From NCBI RefSeq assembly GCF_027943255.1, contig NC_072893.1, positions 33,006,001 to 33,070,000 on the forward strand: a stretch of 64,000 nt of DNA, written 5' to 3'. The notes beneath the pieces were generated by a model. That model did no database searches. It was not told the DNA's origin and saw nothing but the letters and a program-made list of their open reading frames with translations. Made by a program: the position numbers and the translations under genes. Position 1 is the first letter of the stretch; each line of letters opens with the position of its first letter. Shown here piece after piece: positions 45,699 through 56,700 of the stretch. This DNA is from Anastrepha obliqua (Eukaryota; Arthropoda; Insecta; Diptera; Tephritidae).

Positions 45699-46238
45699 GG
45701 GTTTTTCAGTAAGAGCGCTTCAACTTTTGAACTTTTTTGAATAAAACACAAACGGTTTGACTTTTTTAACTATTTTTTTTTTATTATCGAGTTTGAACAT
45801 ATACATTTAAGTATGAAATCCGATTTCTTTTGCATGACCACCGCGTGCACGTTTTACGAAGTCCAATCGTTGAACCCAATTTTCGACCACCCTTTTGCAT
45901 AAATTGGCCGAAATTCCAGCAATTTCGCGTTCAATATTGGCTCTGAGCTCACAAATCGTCGCCGGCTTGTTACTGTAGACCAATGACTTCACATAACCCC
46001 AAAACGGGACGGCTTGTTAAATGGACCGTAAAATGGCCGTAATGCTCTTAAAGTAGCAGCAACAGAACTATTATTTTCATAAAAAATTTGCACGATTTGC
46101 AATCGTTGCTCAAGTGGTAGCGTTCCATGATGAAATGTATACTAATGAAGTTTACAAATGACAAGCGAAAAATAAAAAATATTGCGTCGTTCGCCCTCCC
46201 TATCGGAAAAAAGTTGAAGCGCACCTATTGAATAACCC
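45699..46238 (-). mobile_element. Deleted mariner-type element, 540 bp
   Basis: Termini GGTTTTTCAGTAAGAGCGCT (45699) and, inverted, GGTTATTCAATAGGTGCGCT (from 46238) lie next to TA. The minus-strand reading has an N-terminal piece near 46020-46130 (an RALRPFYG-type end of the helix-turn-helix region) directly joined to the C-terminal piece SLVYSNKPATICELRANIER, then VVENWVQRLDFVKRARGGH (45820-45985). All catalytic blocks are lost. Confidence 0.75.
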
Positions 46239-46973
46239 TATACATAAAGGGTATCAACTCGAAATGAGAGGTAAAAGTTGACGTTCTAAAAGTTGTCTTC
46301 AAAGTCTTATAAAATCTTCTGTCCACGTCATAAAATATTAAATGGTCAAAGGTCCTGAAAACCAGTTTTTTTTGCAAATGCCTGCTTCCTACGGCTTTTT
46401 TGACATTTCAATCCAGTATAAAAAATGCAAAGCATCAAATTCTATACTAATTTCGTATTAAACATTTTTTGAAACGATTAACTGTTTCAGCATGAATGAA
46501 ATTGTTACAGAGACGATCAAATTTTCGTTAATATATTTACCCTCAAAGCAAAAGAAAAAAATAAATTTTAAGCTGGAAGCTTAAAAGATTTCTGGGCAGA
46601 TTTCTGTCAAAAAATGAAATTGAAAACTGCGAATACGAATTAAAAAACACCTTCATCAAATTTCACGCCATCTGAGAGATTTTTAAAACTTTGTCCGCCA
46701 TATTGGGTCCACCATTTTGAATTTTTAAAATATGACTTCAAATTCATAATTAACGACCCCACGTACCAAGTTTCAAGTCAAAATTAAATTTCATTTGGTA
46801 TATTATGATTTCTGTGTAAAATATTTTCTTATGAGTGAGCACAGGCGAGCAAGTTTTGGAAAATTAATGTCTGTGAGTTTTATATATTATATTTATAAAC
46901 ATGTCAGTATTTGATGTTTTTAGCAATTTATATGTTCCCAGGGTTAGATGATCCATCTTATTTGGCGTAGTGT
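46239..46973. other. Intergenic stretch, nothing recognised
   Basis: AT-rich; no ORF with a domain. It ends at the target duplication of the next LINE. Confidence 0.35.
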
Positions 46974-49900
46974 ACGTGGTGTGATTGGAGGATGGTTCCA
47001 TGTGTAGAAGTCCACGCAAGTGGGGAAAGTTACTGACCGCCATTCACTTGGGAGTGGCCAGGACGATTCTTCTGCATATGGTTCAAGCAGCTCACAACGT
47101 CCGGGATTAGCCCACGTATCCTCTGGTTAGCTTTCGAACACCCGTTCGGGAGTGAGCTAACGTGAGAAGGCGAAGCATCCCAGCATAGCTGGTTGTGCGC
47201 TGGGTTTGGGACCCGCCACTTAAAAATCCCCCCCAATGAAAACAGCAACAAAGCCTCGGATGAGAACTTCCAAAACTGATGACGACCCCTGCAAACGAAA
47301 TAAGGAATACGATTTGAGGGCATGCACCTGGAATGTCCGGTCCCTTAATGGGGAAGGTGCCTCTGCCCGGCTGGTTGATGTCCTCGTAAGAGCAAAGGCT
47401 GACATCACTGCCATCCAAGAGATGCGATGGACGGGGCAAGGCAAGAAAACCATAGGACCTTGCGACGTCTACTACAGCTGCCATGTAAAGGAGCGCAAAT
47501 TCGGTGTCGGATTTGTTGTGGGAGAGAGACTTCGTCGCCAAGTACTGTCGTTCACTCCGGTGGACGAGCGTCTCGCAATAATCCGCATCAAAGCACGTTT
47601 TTTTAACATATCGCTAATTTGCGCCCACGCCCCGACGGAAGAGAAGGACGATGCGACCAAAGATTCCTTCTATGAGCGCTTGGAGCGTTCGTATGAGCAC
47701 TGCCCCCGCCACGACATAAAAATCGTGATTGGCGACTTCAACGCCAGGGTGGGCAAGGAAGGAATTTTTGGTCCCACAGTCGGAAAATTCAGCCTGCACA
47801 ACGAAACATCCGGTAACGGACAGAGGCTGATCGACTTCGCCGGGGCCCGAAACATGGTAGTCTGCAGCACCAGATTCCAGCATAAAAAAATCCACCAAGC
47901 TACCTGGCTGTCCCCTGATCGAAAAACGCGAAACCAGATCGATCATGTTGTGATAGATGGAAGACACGCTTCTAGTGTATTAGATGTACGTACGATCCGA
48001 GGACCCAACATTGACTCGGATCATTACCTTGTTGCAGCCAAACTGCGCACACGCCTCTGTGCAGCAAAAAACGTACATCTACCTACGCAAAGAATGTTCG
48101 ACATCGAAAAGCTGCAATCACAACAGACAGCCAGAAGATTCGCCACTCGACTCTCACTCCTGCTCTCAGAGAGCACTTCCCAACAAACCGGCATGCACGA
48201 GCAATGGAGCAACATTTCTCGTTCCCTACGTACCGCCGCCGAAGAAGAAATCGGATTCCGGCGAGCCCGAAAAAACAATTGGTACGACGAGGAATGTCAT
48301 GCTGCCGCAGAAAGAAAGGATGCCGCCTATAGAGCTACGCTGCGATCGGGCGCAACGCGAGCCATGTGGGATCGCTACAGAGAGCTGAAAAAGGAAGAGA
48401 GACGTATTATCCGACAGAAGAAACGAGAGGCCGAAATACGTGAGTGCGAGGAGCTTGAGATGCTGGCCAACAGGAACAACGCCCGAAAATTCTACCAGAA
48501 AGTTCGGCGGCTTACAGAAGGTTTTAAGACCGGGGCATTTTCCTGTAAGAACAAAGACGGCGATCTGGTGACTGACGTACAGAGCAATCTTAAATTATGG
48601 AGGGAACACTTCTCGAACCTGTTAAACAGTGACAGCTGCGCATGTCGTAGAGAATGTGAAGATCCCGATACCCCAATCGATGACGACGGAATTGTAGTTC
48701 CGTTGCCCGACCGAGACGAGGTGAGAATAGCAATATCGCGGCTACAGAACAACAAAGCCGCGGGCGCCGACGGACTGCCGGCTGAGCTATTCAAACATGG
48801 CGGCGAGGAGCTGGTAAGGTGCATGCATCAGCTCCTATGCAAAATATGGTCGGATGAAAGCATGCCTGCCGATTGGAATTTAAGTGTGCTCTGCCCAATC
48901 CATAAGAAGGGCGACCCTGCAATTTGTGCCAATTACCGCGGGATTAGTCTTCTAAATATCGCCTATAAGGTTCTAGCGAGCGTATTGTGTGAAAAGCTGA
49001 AGCCCACCGTCAACCAACTGATTGGACCTTATCAGTGTGGCTTCAGACCTGGAAAGTCTACCATCGACCAAATATTCTCAATACGCCAAATCTTGGAAAA
49101 GACCCATGAAAGGAGAATCGACACACACCACCTTTTCGTCGACTTCAAAGCTGCATTCGACAGTACGGAAAGAAGCTACCTGTATGCCGCGATGTCTGAA
49201 TTTGGTATCCCCGCAAAACTAATACGGCTATGTAAGATGACGTTGCTCAACACCAGTAGCGCCGTCAGAATTGGGAAGGACCTCTCTGAGCCGTTTGATA
49301 CCAAACGAGGTTTCAGACAGGGTGACTCGCTGTCGTGTGACTTCTTTAATCTGATGTTGGAGAGCATCGTACGAGCCGCAGAACTTAATCGCTCAGGCAC
49401 AATATTTTATAAGAGCGTACAATTGTTGGCGTATGCCGATGATATCGATATCATCGGCCTTAACAACCGCGCTGTTAGTTCTGCCTTCTCCAAGCTGGAT
49501 AAAGAGGCAAAGCGAATGGGTTTGGTGGTGAACGAGGACAAAACGAAGTACCTCCTGTCTTCAAACAAACAGTCGGCGCACTCGCGTATCGGCACCCACG
49601 TCACTGTAGACAGTTATAAATTCGAGGTTGTAAAGGACTTCGTTTATTTAGGAACCAGCATTAACACCGATAACAATGTCAGCCTTGAAATCCAACGTAG
49701 AATCTCTCTTGCCAACAAGTGCTACTTTGGACTAAGTAGGCAATTGAGCAGTAAAGTCCTCTCTCGACGAACAAAACTAACACTCTACAAGACTCTCATC
49801 ATGCCCGTCCTGACGTATGGCGCAGAAGCTTGGACGATGTCAACATCCGATGAAGCGACGCTTGGAGTGTTCGAGAGAAAGATTCTGCGTAAGATTTTTG

Positions 49901-50243
49901 GACCTTTGCACGTTGGCAACGGCGAATATCGCAGACGATGGAACGATGAGCTGTATGAGCTTTACGACGACATAGACATAGCGTTGGCTGGGTCATGTCG
50001 TCCGAATGGATACAAACGCTCCGGCTTTGAAAGTATTCGATGCGGTACCAGCTGGTGGTAGTAGAGGAAGAGGAAGGCCTCCTCTGCGTTGGAAAGATCA
50101 GGTGGAGAAGGACTTGGCTTCACTTGGTGTGTCCAATTGGCGCCGGTTAGCACGAGAAAGAAACGACTGGCGCGCTTTGTTAAACTCGGCCAAAATCGCG
50201 TAAGCGGTTATCGCGCCAATTAAGAAGAAGACGTGGTGTGATT
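46974..50243 (+). mobile_element. Full-length young LINE (APE-RT type) with 13 bp target duplication
   Basis: The 13 bp word ACGTGGTGTGATT occurs at 46974-46986 and again at 50231-50243, exactly bordering a 3244 bp element (46987-50230). The 5' UTR is 249 bases; the 3' end is CCAATTAAGAAGAAG with an AAG repeat. One ORF covers most of it. Perfect duplications and an almost open frame indicate recent insertion. A reversed truncated copy lies at 39790 and a 38 base stub at 50508. Confidence 0.92.
47236..50203 (+). pseudogene. LINE endonuclease-reverse transcriptase, frameshifted near its end
   Basis: ATG 47236 opens a 941-codon frame. An apurinic endonuclease domain occupies about residues 30-270: CTWNVRSLNG, QEMRWTG, IGDFNARVG, SDHYLV. 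Reverse transcriptase covers about 480-790: GADGLPAELF, NYRGISLLNIAYKVL, GFRPGKSTIDQIF, FVDFKAAFD, GFRQGDSLS and the catalytic YADD at 49431-49442 (residues 732-735). No RNase H. This fits RTE/'craniofacial development protein 2-like' annotated LINEs of insects. A 26 base loss at about 49993 shifts the frame; the proper C terminus is readable to 50203 (GRGRPPLRWKDQVEKDL). The RT core is intact, so partial activity cannot be excluded. Confidence 0.9.
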
Positions 50244-50972
50244 TTTCAATCTGATTGTTAAGGTGGCATCAGGTATAAGATTTGAGTACGTTGACGCTGT
50301 GGAAGACAAAGCGGTGTGCAATCTGAAGATGTATACAGAAAAAGGTTAGATTATGTTAGATTGAAATGGCTGCCCACTTGGAGGAAAAACAAAAATTCAA
50401 AAGACAGAATAAGACTTCCTCCACGTTTTGGAACAATGGATCGTTGCAGAGATAGAAAAGGTTGGCATCTTGAATCTGATAGAAAGTTAATATGTATTCT
50501 TCTCTTCTTAATTGGCGCTATAACCGCTTACGCGATTTTGATAATATGTATTACATTAGAATAAATTGCTTTACAGCGTCGGCCATATTCTGCTCCTGTA
50601 CCTTTTATTTCAGTCCTGAAAACATATTTCATTAAATCCATCTGCCATTTGGAAGCGAACTTAAAATGATTTCGCTTGGTTTGACACAGTTTTTTTTTTT
50701 GGGCGAATGGGGTTTATTAAAACCGATTTTATAGATATAATTTGAGAGAAAGGGCAATGTTCTTAAAGAGAATATCGTCCGTGCCATTCGTGAAACAGAA
50801 CTAGACCCTGTAAATAAATTTTGGCTGACAGCCTGCCTACGCAATAGACAGACCAGCCGAAGCAGTGAAAAATTAGATAAATTGTGTTTCATAAATATGT
50901 AAAATTCTTTTTCTTCGAAATAAATTCATACTACACAAAATGAAATACAGCTTTACCAATTTTTTTAAATAT
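50244..50972. other. Intergenic stretch with a reversed LINE 3' stub
   Basis: Positions 50508-50545 read CTTCTTAATTGGCGCTATAA and on, the reverse of the LINE end at 50185-50230. Nothing else recognised. Confidence 0.5.
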
Positions 50973-50973
50973 A

Positions 50974-53199
50974 CAGTAAAATCCCGATAAGTACAATTGG
51001 AAAATTTCAGCAATGATTGCACTTAGCGAAAAATTGCACTTTTGCGAATTTCTCCTGTGGATCGAGGAATACCTAGGGAAAAATATTTTAACTCTATTCA
51101 ATGCAATTAATGAGCTCAAAAGGTCAATATTCAAGAAAAATGAACACATATTTATTGAAATTAATACAAAGAGATCAATGCGGAAGGACATATGAGTGTG
51201 TGCTCCAAAATTCAATAATTTTTTTTGGAAAAACTTTGTTATTTTCGATTGCGTTTTCTCGTAACACTTTTCAAGTGCTTTTGATCGGATATCATGCAGA
51301 CATGCGATCTGATTGAATGACAGTACATCGTTCTGTTCACCCCATTTCAAAATTGTATTGACACAGCCAAAAATCGATTCATGCTGGACTTTTTCGGTTG
51401 TTTCTTCTTGAGTAGTATCTTCGGGTTCATTGGCTTCACTATCACCTTCATCTGTTCCTAATTCCAAAACCCAATTGCGGATTTCATCTGTGTCTGCTTC
51501 ACCCACATAGTTTTCGACCATCTCATTTAAACGTTGTAATCCTCCAACAAGAAGGGGGTCGTCAATTTCGATATCCAATGGCATATCGTCTGGATTAGAT
51601 TCAATAATCGTGTCAACTGTTGGGCTTGTACCCAATACGCTTTTCCAGCATTTAGCGATCGTTTCAGGGAGCAATTTCCCCATGCTTGGCTCAACATGAT
51701 CACGGCGGTTTTCAAATCAAATTTCTTCAATAGTTCATGTAATGAAGAATCTTTTTCACTAATTATGGTTTTCATTAGCAATGTTTTGTATTGAATTTTT
51801 GTCAAGTTAATAACACCTTGATCCATTGGCTGTAAAATCGCTGTGCAATTGGGCGGAAAATACATCACTTCGATCTCACCACAAACTAATTCTTCTTCGG
51901 GCGGATGAGATGGGGCTTGATCCAGCAAGAGTAATGCTTTGGGTGGAACATCATTTTCTTTGGCGAATTTTTTCACTTCTTCGACAAAATTATCAAAGAA
52001 CCACTTTTTGAAAATACCCCGCGTCATCCAAGCAGTCGTGTTGCTAGCATAATTCACCGGTAGACGAAAATTTTTAAAACAACGCGGATTCATCGATTTG
52101 CCGATCGTTAATGGTTTCATTTTGTGGCTGCCATCACCATTTGCACACAAAAGAACACTGATTCGATCTTTTGAAACTTTGTTGCCTGGAGCACTCTTTT
52201 CATCTTTCGAAACGTAGGTTTTATTTGGCAAAAGTTTCCAAAAGAGCCCCGTTTCATCAGCATTATATTATATATTTTTCAGCGATTTTCGCCGTCAATT
52301 TTTCCTTAAATGGCTCAATGGCTTCTGGATCACAAGATAATGATTCACCAGTCACAGTCAAATAGCGAAGTCCGAAGCGTTTCTTGAATCGCGAAAACCA
52401 TCTATCACTTGCATTGAATTGTTCTCCATTCTTTTTTATTTCATCAAATATTTTTAATGCTTTGCTTTTCAATATCAAGCTAGAAACAGGAGCATTTCGT
52501 CGCCGCTGATTCATGAAAAACTGGTACTAACGCTTCTCGAGCTCTGGATGATTGCCAAACCGCATAGTTTTCCGTTTATTTCCAAGTGAAAATGAATTCT
52601 ATGCATTTTCTTTTAATGAACGGGATTGTTTTTTTATTCGGCAAATCGTTGCGCAATCAACTTTGTATTCGAATGCAAGATCTCGTTGTTTAACGCCTTT
52701 TTCAATTTTTTGGAGAATCTCATCTCTTTCTTTCAATGTAAGAAAATGTAGATTCTTTTTCACTTTTCCCATGATTTTATTTAATGAAAGCAAAAAAAAA
52801 ATGATTCAAACTCCGAACGATTGTTTTACTCTCAAGAACCAGCTTGAAACTAACGCGTGTTGAATGTCACAAACGATTCGATGCCATATTTTATGATATC
52901 AGCGCTACAATTTTACAGTTATTTGTAAAAATCAAAAATCACAAAGCGTGAGAACAGTGTTTTTGGTCGCAATACTTCCGAGAACCATAATTGTGCATAG
53001 CTATAAAGCTGTGTTTTCGCGCGTGATGAACGCAAATACATTGCCGTATTAAGTAAAAAACTTCTTCGAACAAGAATTCTTTTGCGCCCGAAAATTGCAA
53101 TTTTTTATTGCTCTTTTCGAGTTTTCTATGGACTCAAAATCAAATTGTACTTTCCGCGAAATTGCAGTTATCGGTATTGCACTTATCGGGCTTCTACTG
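50974..53199 (-). mobile_element. Tigger/pogo-type transposon, near full length
   Basis: Terminal repeats CAGTAAAATCCCGATAAGTA (50974) and, inverted, CAGTAGAAGCCCGATAAGTG (from 53199) are flanked by TA. Length is 2226 bp. The interior has the transposase described at 51200-52793. The ends differ clearly from those of the Tigger at 29880, so these are separate families. Confidence 0.9.
51200..52793 (-). pseudogene. Tigger-type DDE transposase with few lesions
   Basis: Minus-strand order: N-terminal CENP-B-type helix-turn-helix (LTLKERDEILQKIEKGVKQR, 52700-52760); second DNA-binding part (DRWFSRFKKRFGLRYLTVTG, about 52360-52420); catalytic core. The first Asp is in NADETGLFW (about 52240-52266), just after a small indel. 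The second is in ALLLLDQAPSHP (about 51905-51945). The third is in ILQPMDQGVI (about 51815-51845). I count 32 residues between the last two, normal for Tigger. The C terminus is acidic (EANEPEDTTQEETTEK). At least three frame breaks (near 52540, 52262 and 51690) keep it from being functional. Confidence 0.85.
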
Positions 53200-53201
53200 T
53201 A

Positions 53202-53754
53202 CATATTTATTTATTCTCGGGCAATCTGGTAAGCCCGCATCGTTGCAATAGCGTAGACTGCGCTGCTGTAAGAACAATAATCACGCTGCCTAAAAGTATG
53301 CTAAACTATACACCATTTACTGTGAGTTTGCCTTTGATTTCCAATTCGATGATATATTTTCTTTGGAAGTCACTAAGTTTTCAATACACATTATACTAAT
53401 AATATAAAAAAAATCTCCAATATCTCAATATAATAAAAATATTTGCGATTAATTAATATTAGCCACATGTTAAAGTTGTGCTTTTCTTATTTTCATAAGA
53501 ATTTTCTCCTAAAATATGGCAGCACCACTAGTTACTCGCACTCGCTACAAACGCCGCAGTGAAAGAAAAGTGAGTGCAGAGGAAATAGTCAAAAATACTT
53601 GCAACGAGATAAACGGAACTTGTGAAGGTTGATGCCTTTGTGGCAGAGTTATTTCATTCAGCATAAGTAAAAATGTAAAACGCGAGATTCGTGGGAGTAA
53701 AATCGCAATAGACAAAGCCGAAGCGATTTGCAGTTATTCAACGGAGCAGCGACC
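53202..53754 (+). promoter_or_regulatory. Probable promoter and 5' UTR of the TLC-like gene
   Basis: The 250 bases before ATG 53755 are less AT-rich than the surroundings (for example 53520-53640) and contain no element. No TATA box is obvious. The start site is not determinable by eye. Confidence 0.35.
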
Positions 53755-56700
53755 ATGACATCTATTTTGGACATGAAACCCGGTCCGCCTGACTACTGGG
53801 CGGACATTTGCAACTTCTTTCTGCCGTTGAAGTACTTCATCACGAACGAACGTTTCGATGCGCTGATGCAGCATGTGGACTTGAATTACTTGCTGAATGC
53901 AATGTTCTGGATATTTCTATTCTTCGCTGGAGGCTTTATTGGATTCTATAAAATATTTGAGGTAGGCTAAAAAAAGAATGGGCAAAAGTGCATACATACT
54001 TACCCATGTTCACCTTTACTAAAATACAAATGTAGACTTGCATGGGCGTGCATAATGCACCGTAGTTTGTTGTTGTTGTTTCCTTTTACAACTAGCGCTA
54101 CTATAAATAGCACGCGAGTTTGTGGTTTTTTTGTGTTCCATGTTTTTGTTGCATTGTTTTCTCTAGCGGCAGCCGAGTGGCGGCAACAGCGACGCTGCTG
54201 TAATCAGCTGATGGTAGCTTTGTTGTTTTTTGTTTACAATCTTTTAGGCAGCAGCGCAGTCGTCAGAAACAGCTGTTGTTTATTTGTCCCAAAAGGTTGC
54301 CAGCTGCTATTTTTTTAAATATGAAAAAGGCGTGAAGTCGTGAAAAGATAAGAATTAATAGGTAATTTAATTTGTTCACGTAAGTAAATGACAACAACAA
54401 CTCGCAAGGCAGTTCTACGTAACCGGAACGACTGGGATTTAAATCTGGACTGGCCAAGGACTGTCGCAACAGCAGCATTGCCCGTATATGTATGGGGAAT
54501 GCTTACGCTGCTACAACAACAATAATAATAACAGCAACAACAAGAAAATATTAAATATTACGACAGTCAGAACAAAAAAGTTTATTTTGAAAATTTAAAC
54601 TGTTGAGAATGTTATGCTGCTGCAACAACAACAAAACAAAAATATTAAATTTTACGACAATCAGAACAAAAAAGTTTATTTTAAAAATTGTAAATTTTTT
54701 AGGAAAAACCGGCAATGTTTTTAAATTATTTTAATTATTTGCTTTGGAAATTAAATAACGGTTTTTTGAGTTAATATCCTTATAAGAGAATATTTTTATA
54801 ATAAGAAAAAATTTGTCAGGAGTGAGGAGTTTTGAATTTGATGTTTTTTTAATTCTGAAACAATGCTTCGACTTGACTTTAGCAAAATTTCAAAAGAAAA
54901 AACAAAAAAATTATAATTGTAAAAGTTATCGTTGTTTGTGTGGAGCCGGTTTCCCCAGAATTCCCTTGCGGTGATTATCACAAGTCTTTGAAGATTCATC
55001 TAAAATCAAACTGGCAAGAGAAATTAGTTTTATTCATATATAATCTTGTGCCTAATCGAAGCTTTTTTCAAAATTAACAATATGGTGGCCTCAGGAAATA
55101 TTTTTCAGATTATCAAGAAAAAAACCGATAATTAATTGTTAAAAAAAATCGAAATGTTTGAAAAAAAAAAATCCTTCGATCAGGCACGAATTTTTTTGTT
55201 TTTCAAAAGCAGTATACATTTTTTTATGTTACAGTGATCACCACTTCAAAAAACATAGTTTTGAGAAAAACGCATTTAATGTTTTGCTATCGGGCGCCGG
55301 AGAGCCCGTTGTTAATTGTTGAATAACTCGAAAAGTATTTCTCGGATTCACTTCAAATTTTAACACGCTATTTTCAGGATATAACACTTTACCAAAATGC
55401 AAAAATCAAATTTTTTGAAAATTCTGGCTACCCCTAACATCTTATAACAAATATTTATCGGTAAACTATCGTATTTTATATAAAAATCCCTTTTACAATT
55501 TTTTTAATTAAAATTGAAAATTATTAAATAATTTTTGATGACAAAAACGCAAAGAATTTTGGAAAGAAAAAAATTATAATATTTTATTCTCACAAATTTT
55601 TTAAATTCAGAAATAATAAACCTTAAAACTATTTTGCCTTGCTTGACGGTTTTATAACAAATATTTATCGGTAAATTAACGTATTCTATATAAAAATCCC
55701 ATTTAAAACTTTTTTAAATTAAAATTGAAAATTTTTAATTAATTTTTTGATAACAAAAACGCAAAGAATTTTGGAAAGAAAAAAATAATAATATTTTGTT
55801 CTCACGAATTTGAATATTACATTTTGATTTTATTTCGTTCGACTGTTGTGCGATTTGCAAATTTAGAAAAATATAGGTGAATAATAAATTTATGAATAAA
55901 TAAAAGCCAGATCTACCGCAATCGCAAATAATTTAATATTAGTTTATTACAACACAAACCATTATTTATTGAAATTTAGCCTTTGTGCCTTTCTGAGTAT
56001 TAATAATCGTTTTTTCTTATATTTCTCCACAGGTTTTCCTAAAAACGTCTAACATAAAATTCTACAAACGCAAACAATTCGCCCGCTCCGTTTGGAACAT
56101 TTCCTTCTATGCTGCTTGTACGCTTTTTCTATATTTCTATAATGAGTTTATGCTGCTGCCACAAATTTCTAAAAACCAAGGACGCTATTCATTGTTTTAT
56201 TCATCGGAGAATATGATTTTCTACAAATCGCAGCAATGCGAAAAATTCCAATTCTATTCGCTATTTATTATCACATTTTATCTGCACAACGCCATATTGG
56301 ACTTTAAGGAATCCGATTATCTCGAGGCTTGCTCTAAGACGCTCTACTTACTAGCACTGGTGGCCATTGATGTGTACAAGTATGTTGACAGCTCTAAATT
56401 GAAGGCAATAGTGCAAACTTATGGACTGTAGCTAACTATGACTACCTTAAAAACAGCATTCAAATCAAAAGTCTTTCTAAGATTGCACTTTGCACTAATC
56501 TCTTCATTCAATTATGATAAAGTTGAAAATTTATTTTCTTTTCAGATATGAGAACTACTTCGTTGGTCTGAATCTCAGCTTAGGCGTCTACAATATATTA
56601 ACCGAGACTCTCTTTCTACTAGCTTTAATCAATTCGAATGGCAGCCGTTTGTTATTTCAAGTGTTCTTGGGTCTACGTATTGCCTCATGGTATGTATGTT

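Noticed and set aside
47107..47541. Minus-strand frame of 144 codons over the LINE start
   Set aside because: Shadow of the endonuclease domain, whose motifs are clear on the plus strand.
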